From: JAAFIP01 sp043718065
GTDB lineage: Bacteria > Pseudomonadota > Gammaproteobacteria > Burkholderiales > Burkholderiaceae_C
Reading direction: 5' to 3'
Length of the DNA: 14,782 nucleotides
NCBI GenBank assembly: GCA_043718065.1
Contig: JAYSWJ010000043.1
Span: forward strand, 1-14,782
A model generated the notes under the pieces. It searched no databases and had not been told where the DNA came from. It was given only the letters and a program-made list of their open reading frames with translations. A program made the position numbers and the translations under genes. How positions within the stretch are numbered: position 1 is the stretch's first letter; every line of letters begins with the position of its first letter. Shown here in pieces: positions 1-7,084 of this stretch.

Positions 1-204
1 CCCGGCGTAGGCACCACCGTGCGCGGCGGCCCCACCTACCGCGAGGCACAGCTGTGCATGGAGATGGTGGCCGACACCGGCCGCTTGTCGTCGCTGGACA
101 TTGTGGAGCTGAACCCCGCCTTTGATATTCGCAACCGCACGGCCGAGCTGGCAGTGGATTTGGTGGAGAGTTTGTTTGGTAAAAGTACCTTGATGCGCAG
201 CTAG
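1..204 (+). CDS. rocF: Arginase, C-terminal part (5' truncated by window)
   Basis: The reading frame is open from base 1 and ends at TAG (202-204), giving the last 67 residues. The text matches the C-terminus of arginase (ureohydrolase family), which hydrolyses arginine to ornithine and urea in the cytoplasm. Recognisable blocks are the glycine-rich RGGPTYREA, then DIVELNPAFD followed by an Asn-Arg-Thr segment, and a terminal helix LAVDLVESLFGKS. The metal-binding Asp/His motifs lie upstream of the window and cannot be checked. The gene converges on lptE and is separated from it by 207 bp containing an inverted repeat. Agmatinases share the fold, but the C-terminal VDLVESLFGKS ending is more arginase-like. 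The family call is firm and the symbol somewhat less so. Confidence 0.85.
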   Translation, partial: PGVGTTVRGGPTYREAQLCMEMVADTGRLSSLDIVELNPAFDIRNRTAELAVDLVESLFGKSTLMRS

Positions 205-239
205 GGTGGCAACTTTAGCTTTTCCAAAAAATAACTTTC

Positions 240-303
240 CTCTGTTCGCCCTGAGCTTGCCCCAGGGTTTGCGAAGACTAGGGCAGGCTCAGTCCGAACG
301 GAG
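240..303. repeat. REP-like imperfect inverted repeat between convergent genes
   Basis: The arms at 240-262 and 281-303 are 23 bp each and pair at 19 positions, with an 18-base loop. Left arm begins CTCTGTTCGCCCTGAGC; right arm ends GCTCAGTCCGAACGGAG. This resembles the dispersed palindromes reading TTCGCCCTGAGC...GCTCAGTCCGAAC found between genes in many proteobacteria. Its place between convergent arginase and lptE would suit a bidirectional transcription stop, but there is no clear T-run. Confidence 0.6.
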
Positions 304-320
304 TTGATGTATTACATTTA

Positions 321-375
321 CTATTAATTTAATAGCTGCTTGAGCAGGATTTACTTGGGTTAGAAGCCTAAAACA
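321..375 (+). repeat. Dispersed intergenic repeat (AATAGCTGCT type)
   Basis: The core CTATTAATTTAATAGCTGCT is followed by TGAGCAGG, then TTAGAAGCCTAAAACA. I recall short elements of the form ATAGCTGCT...GCGCTAGAGGCC recurring between genes in Comamonadaceae; this looks like a diverged copy. A second copy of the core lies inside leuS (1557-1589, minus strand), 22 of 28 positions identical without gaps. Outer boundaries are approximate and no function is known to me. Confidence 0.45.
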
Positions 376-411
376 CTTATAAAACCACCCTGAAAAGAGC
401 GTAAACGGGCG

Positions 412-987
412 CTACAGCTCTTTCACAGCCGCCAGCCGCCGCGTAATTTGCTGCACGATGTCGCTTTGCATATTGCGGTACAAAGTGGCCTCCTCAACTT
501 CTTTGGACAGCACGGCTGTCTCGTTAAAGCTGATGTCGCGTTGCTGCAAAATCTCAGTCTCGGGCAGCAAGTCTTTACCGCTTTGGCCACGCAAGGTAAA
601 TTTGAATTTGATACGCAGCTGAAACTCGCGCACCTGGCCGCTGCTGGTCACACCCACCACGGTTTTCTCGCGCTGGTCGGTTTGTACGTCCATCGCCACT
701 TGGGCGTTAGCACGTTCTTTGGCATCCGTCAGCACACGCACATCGCCATTGCTTTGAATAGCACGCGCCAGCTCTGCCACCAGCGCGGACGTTGGTGCGT
801 TGATAAAAATACTGTTGAACGCATACACCTGCGGGCCACGCAATTTGAAGCCGCACCCTGTTAGCGCGGCCCCCGTACTTGCCAGCGCCCCTATCCCTAT
901 ACCCACACGCAGCCCCTGCACCAGCACGCTGCGGCGCTTTACAGACGCGCTGCTGGTTGCATTGGTGGAGTTGATCAAGGCGCGCAT
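412..987 (-). CDS. lptE: LPS-assembly lipoprotein LptE
   Basis: LptE is the outer-membrane lipoprotein that plugs the LptD barrel and takes part in delivering lipopolysaccharide to the cell surface. The 191-residue protein has an N-terminus with basic KRR at 17-19, a hydrophobic stretch, and a lipobox LTGC ending at Cys45, followed by GFKLRG, the characteristic start of mature LptE. The body is of mixed strand/helix type and ends in QITRRLAAVKEL. The ATG at 987 was chosen because it lies just past the leuS stop (25-base gap); an ATG at 1119 is in frame but would start inside leuS. A weak GGA lies upstream. The gene follows leuS, the normal order in proteobacteria, so the two are probably cotranscribed. 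The usual next gene, holA, is absent. Confidence 0.88.
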   Translation of the reverse strand: MRALINSTNATSSASVKRRSVLVQGLRVGIGIGALASTGAALTGCGFKLRGPQVYAFNSIFINAPTSALVAELARAIQSNGDVRVLTDAKERANAQVAMDVQTDQREKTVVGVTSSGQVREFQLRIKFKFTLRGQSGKDLLPETEILQQRDISFNETAVLSKEVEEATLYRNMQSDIVQQITRRLAAVKEL

Positions 988-1012
988 AGATTCCAAGCTT
1001 ACACCACCACGC

Positions 1013-3736
1013 CTATACCACCACATTGACCAAGCGGCCCGGCACAATGATGACCTTTTTAGGCGCTGCGCCCTCGGCGTATTTGATAAACGCCTCGTTA
1101 CCCAAAGCCATTTTCTCAATCGCCTCTTTCGTAGCGCCCGCTGGCACGGTCATACTGCCACGCAACTTGCCGTTGATTTGCAACATCAGCTCAATCTCGT
1201 CTTGTTTAAGCGCCGCTTCGTCCACTGTGGGCCATGGTGCATCGAGCAAATCGCCTTGCAGCTTGGCAAAGCCTAAGTCTTGCCACAACGTATGGCTTAT
1301 ATGCGGCGTGGCGGGGTACAGCACGCGCAGCAAAATGCTGTAGCCTTCAGCCAGCGCGGCGTGGTCACCTTCAGCACTGTCTACACTACCATCACTTTTG
1401 AAGTCTTCCAGCGCGTTCAGCAACTTCATCGCGCCGCTTACCACCGTGTTGTACTGCATGCGCTGATAGTCGTAATCTACTTGCTTGAATAATGTGTAAA
1501 TATCTAGGCGCAAAGCTCTAGAATTTTTACTAAAATTGGCCATTGAAGCCGCAGAACCTGCTCTAGCAGCTATATTTTCAATAGCACTTAACTTTAAACC
1601 AAGGCTATATATGCGCTTTAAAAATCGGTAGCTACCTTCCACCGCCGCGTCGTTCCACTCCAGCGTGGCCTCGGGCGGTGAAGTGAACATCATATACAGG
1701 CGTGAAGTATCAGCACCGTAGCGGTCAATCAAATCTTGCGGGTCAACGCCGTTGTTTTTTGACTTGCTCATGGTCGTTACGCCGCCGTAGTCCACCGCGC
1801 TGCCATCGCTTTTTAGCTTAGCGCCGTTGACCTTACCGTCTGCGCCGTGAAGATTTTCAACCTCGTGCGGCCAAAAATAGTCAATACCTCCTTTGGCACT
1901 TTTGCGTGAGTACACATGGTTAAGCACCATGCCTTGGCACAGCAGCTTGGTGAACGGTTCGTCAAACTTCACCAAGCCCAGATCGCGCATCACTTTGGTC
2001 CAAAAACGCGCATACAGCAGGTGCAAAATCGCGTGTTCAATGCCGCCGATGTACTGGTCCATGCCTTTGTTGGCCACACCCTCACCTGCACCACCGCCCA
2101 TCCAGTAGTCAGTGCCACCGGCCACCATCTTGTCGATGTTGCTAGGGTCGCAGTAGCGCATGAAATACCACGAGCTGTCCACAAACGTGTCCATCGTGTC
2201 CGTCTCGCGCCGCGCTGCTTTGCCACACACAGGGCACACCACACCTGCGTGAAAGCCCACATGCTTGTGCAGTGGGTTACCCGAGCCATCGGGCACGCAG
2301 TCTTGCGGCAGCACCACGGGCAAGTCTTTCTCGGGTACTGGCACTGCGCCATGTTCATCGCAGTGGATGATGGGCATCGGTGTGCCCCAATAGCGCTGGC
2401 GGCTCACGCCCCAGTCGCGTAGACGCCACGTGGTTTTTTTCTCGCCGAGGTTTTTGGCGACCAAATCGGTGACTACTGCATCAACGCAGGCTTTGAAATT
2501 CAAACCGTTGTATTGAGCAGAGCTAATACTGGTTGTGTTTGACTTATCGCCATACCAATCTTGCCACGCTGCAACATCGTAATCTTTGCCTGCAACTGCA
2601 ACGACTTGGGTAATCGCAAGACTGTATTTCTTGGCAAATGCAAAATCCCGCTCATCGTGCGCAGGCACACCCATCACTGCGCCGTCGCCGTAGCTCATCA
2701 GCACGTAGTTGCCTACCCACACTTCAATCTTTTCGCCTGTCAAAGGATGCGTCACAAACAAGCCTGTAGCTACACCTTCTTTTTCTTTAGTAGCTAGCTC
2801 AGCCTCCGTCGTGCCGCCGCCTTTGAGCGCTTCAATCTTTGCAGCCAGCGCAGCATTCAACTCCCCTGCCCGTACGGCCAGTGGATGCTCGGGCGCAACA
2901 GCCACAAACGTCACACCCATGATGGTGTCGGCGCGGGTGGTAAAGACGTACATCTTGCCGTCTTGCACCAGTTGGCCCGCAGCGTCTTTGATGTCATGCG
3001 GGAAAGCAAAGCGCACGCCTTCAGATTTACCAATCCAGTTTTCCTGCATCAGCTTCACGCGCTCGGGCCAGCCTGGCAGGCCGTTTTGCACTTGGTCTAG
3101 CAGCTCGGGTGCGTATTGCGTAATGTTGAGGTAATAGCCCGGTATCTCGCGCTTTTCCACGAGTGCGCCGGTGCGCCAGCCTTTACCGTCAATCACCTGC
3201 TCGTTAGCCAGCACGGTTTGGTCTACCGGATCCCAATTGACGACCTGCGTTTTGCGGTAGGCAATGCCTTTTTCCAGCATTTTTAAAAACAGCCACTGGT
3301 TCCACTTGTAGTAGCTGGGGTCGCAGGTGGCAATCTCACGGCTCCAGTCGATGGCTAGGCCCATGGCCTGCATCTGCTTTTTCATGTACGCAATGTTGTC
3401 GTGCGTCCACTGGGCGGGCGGCACGTTGTTCTTCATCGCGGCGTTTTCGGCAGGCAAGCCAAACGCGTCCCAGCCCATCGGCATCAACACGTTAAAACCC
3501 TTCATGCGCAAGTGGCGGGCCAGCATATCGTTAATCGTGTAGTTGCGCACATGGCCCATGTGCAGTTTGCCGCTGGGGTAGGGCAGCATGGAGCAGGCGT
3601 AGTATTTAGGCTTTAGCTTGCCTTGCGCGTCTTTGGCGTACTCAGTCACGCGGTAGGCGTCCTGCGCAGTCCAGTGTGCTTGGGCCGCGTTTTCAACGGC
3701 TAAATGGTCGTAGGTGGGATTAAAAGGGGCTTGCAT
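1013..3736 (-). CDS. leuS: Leucyl-tRNA synthetase
   Basis: This cytoplasmic class I synthetase charges tRNA-Leu with leucine and edits misacylated products. The 907-residue protein has the HIGH motif as HMGH at 59-62, a CP1 editing region in the middle, a Cys-pair CPVC at 501-504 in the zinc domain, the KMSKS loop as TMSKS at 655-659, then the anticodon-binding and C-terminal domains ending in IIVPGRLVNVVV. It is longer than the roughly 860-880 residues usual for bacterial LeuRS. Extra residues near 715-740 coincide with a repeat-like segment (see 1557-1589). The start ATG at 3736 is supported by N-terminus MQAPFNPTYDHLAVE; no clear Shine-Dalgarno is visible. It is followed by lptE. Its first 194 coding bases recur as a broken copy at 10942-11135. 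Confidence 0.98.
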   Translation of the reverse strand: MQAPFNPTYDHLAVENAAQAHWTAQDAYRVTEYAKDAQGKLKPKYYACSMLPYPSGKLHMGHVRNYTINDMLARHLRMKGFNVLMPMGWDAFGLPAENAAMKNNVPPAQWTHDNIAYMKKQMQAMGLAIDWSREIATCDPSYYKWNQWLFLKMLEKGIAYRKTQVVNWDPVDQTVLANEQVIDGKGWRTGALVEKREIPGYYLNITQYAPELLDQVQNGLPGWPERVKLMQENWIGKSEGVRFAFPHDIKDAAGQLVQDGKMYVFTTRADTIMGVTFVAVAPEHPLAVRAGELNAALAAKIEALKGGGTTEAELATKEKEGVATGLFVTHPLTGEKIEVWVGNYVLMSYGDGAVMGVPAHDERDFAFAKKYSLAITQVVAVAGKDYDVAAWQDWYGDKSNTTSISSAQYNGLNFKACVDAVVTDLVAKNLGEKKTTWRLRDWGVSRQRYWGTPMPIIHCDEHGAVPVPEKDLPVVLPQDCVPDGSGNPLHKHVGFHAGVVCPVCGKAARRETDTMDTFVDSSWYFMRYCDPSNIDKMVAGGTDYWMGGGAGEGVANKGMDQYIGGIEHAILHLLYARFWTKVMRDLGLVKFDEPFTKLLCQGMVLNHVYSRKSAKGGIDYFWPHEVENLHGADGKVNGAKLKSDGSAVDYGGVTTMSKSKNNGVDPQDLIDRYGADTSRLYMMFTSPPEATLEWNDAAVEGSYRFLKRIYSLGLKLSAIENIAARAGSAASMANFSKNSRALRLDIYTLFKQVDYDYQRMQYNTVVSGAMKLLNALEDFKSDGSVDSAEGDHAALAEGYSILLRVLYPATPHISHTLWQDLGFAKLQGDLLDAPWPTVDEAALKQDEIELMLQINGKLRGSMTVPAGATKEAIEKMALGNEAFIKYAEGAAPKKVIIVPGRLVNVVV
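1557..1589 (-). repeat. Copy of the AATAGCTGCT repeat inside leuS
   Basis: On the coding strand this reads GTGCTATTGAAAATATAGCT and continues GCTAGAGCAGG. Over 28 bases it matches the intergenic element at 321-348 at 22 positions without gaps, including ATAGCTGCT and GAGCAGG. It encodes SAIENIAARAG at about residues 716-726, in frame. The local sequence is AT-rich relative to the rest of leuS. The element may extend to about 1510, with GGCCAATTTTAG resembling the distal part of the repeat, but that end is uncertain. Confidence 0.45.
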
Positions 3737-3741
3737 AGCTT
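3543..3741 (-). repeat. Left copy of 199-bp direct repeat (native leuS start)
   Basis: These bases align without gaps to 10942-11140, offset 7399, with 10 mismatches counted by eye. All mismatches fall in 3543-3644; the last 97 bases (3645-3741), which include the leuS start codon, are identical. Similarity stops five bases upstream of the ATG, after GCATAGCTT. Both copies have the same orientation, so recombination between them would delete the intervening block. Confidence 0.9.
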
Positions 3742-3841
3742 GTAATTTTAAGGCTTCATCTTATGGCTCTTAAACCATCCAGCGTAGTAATTGATTGTCA
3801 TAGCTAACTTAAAAGTATTCCCATGTGAACATTGAGCATTT

Positions 3842-3869
3842 ATTTAAGTTGCTATCGCTCATTTGTTAA
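3842..3869 (-). promoter_or_regulatory. Possible leuS promoter
   Basis: On the minus strand TTAACA (3869-3864) lies 16 bases before TTAAAT (3847-3842), about 105 bases upstream of the leuS ATG. The -35 matches TTGACA at 5 of 6 and the -10 matches TATAAT at 4 of 6. The same AT-rich stretch could also serve the divergent receptor gene. This is pattern matching only. Confidence 0.3.
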
Positions 3870-3892
3870 ATAAGTCACTAATTGAACATGTA

Positions 3893-3918
3893 GTATATTG
3901 TTTCGAGAAACAATATAC
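3893..3918. promoter_or_regulatory. Perfect 26-bp palindrome before the receptor gene (possible operator)
   Basis: The left arm GTATATTGTTTC and right arm GAAACAATATAC are exact reverse complements of 12 bp separated by GA. The right arm ends 11 bases before the ATG at 3930. It does not resemble the Fur box. It could be an operator for a dimeric repressor such as a TetR- or MarR-type protein, or an RNA hairpin masking the ribosome-binding region, since no Shine-Dalgarno is seen between it and the ATG. Confidence 0.55.
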
Positions 3919-3929
3919 ATAAAACAATT

Positions 3930-5942
3930 ATGCAGATATTTTTAGTACTATTTATGGCCTTGTTTACTACCTTTACGGCTGCACAACAGGCTGTTACGGT
4001 GTTGCCGGAAGTTGTGATCTCAAGTAAATTCGAGCCAGCAACGATAGATCTACTACCAGCCGCTATCGGACGGGTAACTAGCCTAACGCTTGATGACGAA
4101 GTAGCTCCAACGCGTGGTCTTGACCAACTATTAATAGACCAAGGCGTAACTGCTTGGGACGCGTCGAATTCGCTAGGCATATCTAACGGCTTGAGTGTGC
4201 GTGGCTTTGTAGTCGCCAATCAAGGTGTTAACACCTTGCAAGTTGGTCGCAACTTTTTAAACGGACACGCCGACTTGGTTTGGCGGTTTGCTCGCGACCC
4301 ATCTACCGTGGCACGTATTGACATGGTAAGCGGTAGCGATGCGACTTTACTAGGCGCAGGTAGCCCTGCAGCTTCTGTTTTGTACATTAGCAAAGCGCCT
4401 GAAGGTATTGAAAGTAAAAAAATAAGTCTGACGTTAGGCTCTAGCGGCCTAAAGCGTTTAGTGGGCGACGCTGAGGCGCATTGGGGGCCATTTCAAACAC
4501 GTGCTGTTATAGCGCTGCAACGCGACGATAAAAGTATAGAAGGCGTTAAGGACGAACGCAATGTACTGCTGGTGTCTAACACACTAGCTACAGGTGATGG
4601 GGTGTTTAAGCTAGATATTGAATACCACCAAAATAAGACGCCCTTCCCTTTTGGCACGGCTTATGCAGGTGGCAAGTTTTTGTATGACCAGCCTTATGTC
4701 GATCCACGCGCCGCAGCAGACCGCAGATACCATCGGCAAGCTATTTATTTTGACCATCCGCTGGGATCTGACACACTAGCAAGCGTTTATTGGCAACACG
4801 GCAGTAGCACGCGAGAAGAATTGCTCATTGGTTTTTTTGACCCTTTAAACGCCACAAAACTGCGTGGTTATTACCGTTTAATAGACGAGAATAATAGCCA
4901 GTCTGACTTTGGTATTAAATTGAATGGCAAATTCAAAACTGGCCCGATAGCTCACCAGTGGGCTGCAACTTGGCAACATTTGAGCTTGGCCCGCAACTTC
5001 ATAGGACCACAGAATATTGGCGGCTTTACACTGGATGTTGATAACCCTGTTTACCCTGCCGATCTGCAAACTCTGCCGCTGAGTAAGCGCTATGCATTCG
5101 AGCATTACCGTGAACGCGGTATCGCTCTTGCTGATACTGCGCGACTAGGTGGCTGGGAACTGCGCTTAGGCCTACGCCGCAGTAACTACCTGCTAGCCAG
5201 CAGTACTAGCCCAAGCCTAACGCCCGCCCCGGCAGCCGACGCGGGCCACACCAGCACATCAGTGGGTTTAGGTTATCAGCTCAACGATACCCAACGCGTG
5301 TGGGCGAGCCGCGCAGAATCTTTTTTGCCTAACCGTGGCAAGCTGTCTGGCGGCGCGTTTTTGCCCCCAAGCGTTAGCTCGCAGTACGAGTTGGGATGGC
5401 TTTATAAAAAAGACAAGCAAAGTTTTTCGTTAGCTTTGTTTGATTTGCAACAATCTAATCTGCCCGCCAAAGATCCTAAGGACCCGGATGCGCTGGTGCT
5501 AATAGGTAGCAACCGGTCCAAGGGCTTTGAAGCCAGAGCTGACTTTCAATGGGCCAGTGTGCATTGGCAGGCCGCATTAACCCGATTACATGCACGCGTG
5601 CAAGACCGCGTGAGCAGCACACAAGGCGGTTTTTTAACAGGTAGCCCCGACGGTTATGGCAGCATCAAAGCCAGCTTGCCTATTACCGCAAGGCTTACCA
5701 CCTGGGCACGCCTTCAGGCCGCCACCAGCCGTCCTGGCGACGACAAGGCCAGCTTTCGGTCGCCAGGCTACGGCATTCTAGGTCTGGGTATAACATCAAC
5801 CGCCAACAACGGCGGCATAAGTTGGGGGGCTGTTATTGAAAATGCAGCGGACAAGCGCTACATCAGGTCATTGACCGGTGCTGACAACGTGTGGCAAGGC
5901 CCTAGACGTAATTTAAAAGTATGGGCTGATACCGCGTTTTGA
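3930..5942 (+). CDS. TonB-dependent outer-membrane receptor (siderophore-type)
   Basis: The 670-residue protein starts with a signal peptide (MQIFLVLFMALFTTFTAA, cleavage likely after Ala18). A TonB-box-like segment LPEVVI lies at 25-30. The plug follows at about 35-160, with LSVRGF at 88-93, a run NTLQVGRNFLNGH at 101-113, RIDMVSGSDATLLGAGSPA, and ISKAP at 153-157. The rest alternates like a 22-stranded barrel and ends in LKVWADTAF with a terminal aromatic residue, the usual insertion signal. The plug resembles receptors for ferric siderophores of the FhuE/FpvA kind, but the ligand cannot be read from sequence. No Shine-Dalgarno is visible; the signal peptide supports this start. ExbB and ExbD, which power such receptors, are encoded 6 kb away. 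It lies within the block flanked by leuS repeats. Confidence 0.9.
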   Translation: MQIFLVLFMALFTTFTAAQQAVTVLPEVVISSKFEPATIDLLPAAIGRVTSLTLDDEVAPTRGLDQLLIDQGVTAWDASNSLGISNGLSVRGFVVANQGVNTLQVGRNFLNGHADLVWRFARDPSTVARIDMVSGSDATLLGAGSPAASVLYISKAPEGIESKKISLTLGSSGLKRLVGDAEAHWGPFQTRAVIALQRDDKSIEGVKDERNVLLVSNTLATGDGVFKLDIEYHQNKTPFPFGTAYAGGKFLYDQPYVDPRAAADRRYHRQAIYFDHPLGSDTLASVYWQHGSSTREELLIGFFDPLNATKLRGYYRLIDENNSQSDFGIKLNGKFKTGPIAHQWAATWQHLSLARNFIGPQNIGGFTLDVDNPVYPADLQTLPLSKRYAFEHYRERGIALADTARLGGWELRLGLRRSNYLLASSTSPSLTPAPAADAGHTSTSVGLGYQLNDTQRVWASRAESFLPNRGKLSGGAFLPPSVSSQYELGWLYKKDKQSFSLALFDLQQSNLPAKDPKDPDALVLIGSNRSKGFEARADFQWASVHWQAALTRLHARVQDRVSSTQGGFLTGSPDGYGSIKASLPITARLTTWARLQAATSRPGDDKASFRSPGYGILGLGITSTANNGGISWGAVIENAADKRYIRSLTGADNVWQGPRRNLKVWADTAF

Positions 5943-5982
5943 GCTTGGCAAATACTGTTTGCGACATAGTTACTTCATTATC

Positions 5983-6013
5983 ATGCAGATGCGAAGATCA
6001 TCTTGCACTGCAT
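5983..6013 (+). other. Imperfect hairpin between receptor and GH3-like genes
   Basis: ATGCAG pairs with CTGCAT, TGC with GCA, and AAGA with TCTT, with two single-base bulges on the left and a tight loop. No T-run follows, so it is not a typical intrinsic terminator. It sits 20 bases before the GH3-like start codon and could affect translation or mRNA processing. It could also be chance. Confidence 0.25.
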
Positions 6014-6032
6014 AGTTTCAAACTAAACGTAT

Positions 6033-7022
6033 ATGAATTTTTCAAATATTGCTTGCATTTGCTTTGCCTTGTTTACGGTCAACCACAGCTGGGCACAAAC
6101 CCCGGACTTTGCCCAGTTTTTCATTAGCGAAGGGGCCGGGCCATGGGCTGGCCGCGTGTACTACGGTGCAGAACTAGCACGTACGCCAGATGCGCCGTGC
6201 CAAACCGCTAGGCTGCAACCACAGCAGTTGCAAGCGGTAGACCAAGAGGGCGGTATTGTGCGCAGACTGAAGGGGCCACAGTTCGCACCGCCAGATCCAG
6301 CGACAGCGCAAACAAAAAGTCTAGAAAATTTCGAAGCGATTGCTTTGTCAGCAGCTAAAGCATTGCGGTTTGCATGCGTTACAGTTAATTTAGCGCCCGT
6401 TGCTGACACGCAGCCAGCGCTTGACGCAACACCCGAGGCAGATATTTACATTCATCGCGGCTACGCCAGCGAGCCCGCGCTATCAGGCCAATACGCCAGT
6501 GCATTTGCCAGTGCCATGCGCAGCGGTGGTGTGGTGCCTACATGGAAGCATTTTCCCGGCCACAGCAGTAGCACACGCATCATGCAGGCAAGTGATTTGA
6601 GCGATCAACGCTGGTTTCCAGCGGGCCATAAAGAAGCCGCCGTAGACCATGCCAGCCAGCAGCATCTGGCAAATGTATCAAAAGCTTTTAATAGCAACAT
6701 GCCTGCGTTTTTAATGCTGAGCGTTGCGATTTTTAAATCCTATGGCAACCAACCTGCTGTGCTAAGCCCCGAGCTAGTAGCTATGGCACGCACTGCACAG
6801 CCTAATGCTTTGTTGGTTGCCGACGATGTAGCAACCCTAGTGCTGACAGATGATGATTTACTGCAGATTTTTACCAATGTAGATCTGATTATTTCTTCGC
6901 GCCAGGCTGTCACTGTCAGCCTGCTGCAACGCCTGGAGCAACTCAAAAAACAAGGCCGCATAACTGACGCGTTGCTGCAAGACAAGCTTGTGAAGCAAAC
7001 TCATTGGCGCAAAAAATTTTAA
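6033..7022 (+). CDS. Exported GH3-family-like (NagZ-like) protein
   Basis: The 329-residue protein shows the motifs of glycoside hydrolase family 3 of the beta-N-acetylhexosaminidase type, in the right order: AVDQEGG at 68-74, VNLAPVAD at 118-125, WKHFPGH at 171-177, LSPELV, and VADDVA at 262-267, where Asp264 would be the nucleophile. NagZ is about 340 residues and cytoplasmic in Gram-negatives, whereas this protein has a signal peptide (cleavage after SWA, residue 21), pointing to the periplasm or outside. The Asp-X-His dyad expected shortly after FPGH as general acid/base is not at its usual place, and the Arg after DQEGG is Ile75. It may have altered chemistry or have lost activity. It follows the TonB receptor by 90 bases on the same strand and may be cotranscribed. 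No Shine-Dalgarno is seen. Confidence 0.75.
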   Translation: MNFSNIACICFALFTVNHSWAQTPDFAQFFISEGAGPWAGRVYYGAELARTPDAPCQTARLQPQQLQAVDQEGGIVRRLKGPQFAPPDPATAQTKSLENFEAIALSAAKALRFACVTVNLAPVADTQPALDATPEADIYIHRGYASEPALSGQYASAFASAMRSGGVVPTWKHFPGHSSSTRIMQASDLSDQRWFPAGHKEAAVDHASQQHLANVSKAFNSNMPAFLMLSVAIFKSYGNQPAVLSPELVAMARTAQPNALLVADDVATLVLTDDDLLQIFTNVDLIISSRQAVTVSLLQRLEQLKKQGRITDALLQDKLVKQTHWRKKF

Positions 7023-7084
7023 TGCGTTAGCTGTCATCGTATTTAATATGAATCTCGCGAGATAATCAAAACTAGTGTTAGCGC

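Noticed and set aside
448..864. Plus-strand frame opposite lptE
   Set aside because: Shadow of lptE; no protein features and no start signal.
988..1119. Upstream in-frame start extending lptE to 1119
   Set aside because: The added 44 residues lie inside leuS in another frame and precede the normal lipoprotein signal; the ATG at 987 fits better.
1990..2358. Second minus-strand frame inside leuS
   Set aside because: Overlaps the well-supported leuS frame and is low-complexity in Arg, Cys and Trp; a shadow.
2775..2812. Possible third copy of the AATAGCTGCT repeat in leuS (AGCTAGCTAC region)
   Set aside because: Only short AGCTAC pieces agree and the core ATAGCTGCT is absent; the match is no better than chance.
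5939..6127. Short plus-strand frame overlapping the receptor stop
   Set aside because: Out of frame with the GH3-like gene, with no recognisable content and covering the signal peptide of that gene; a chance frame.
7052..7063. 12-bp palindrome ATCTCGCGAGAT after the GH3-like gene
   Set aside because: Short, with no loop and no T-run; too weak to call a terminator or operator.
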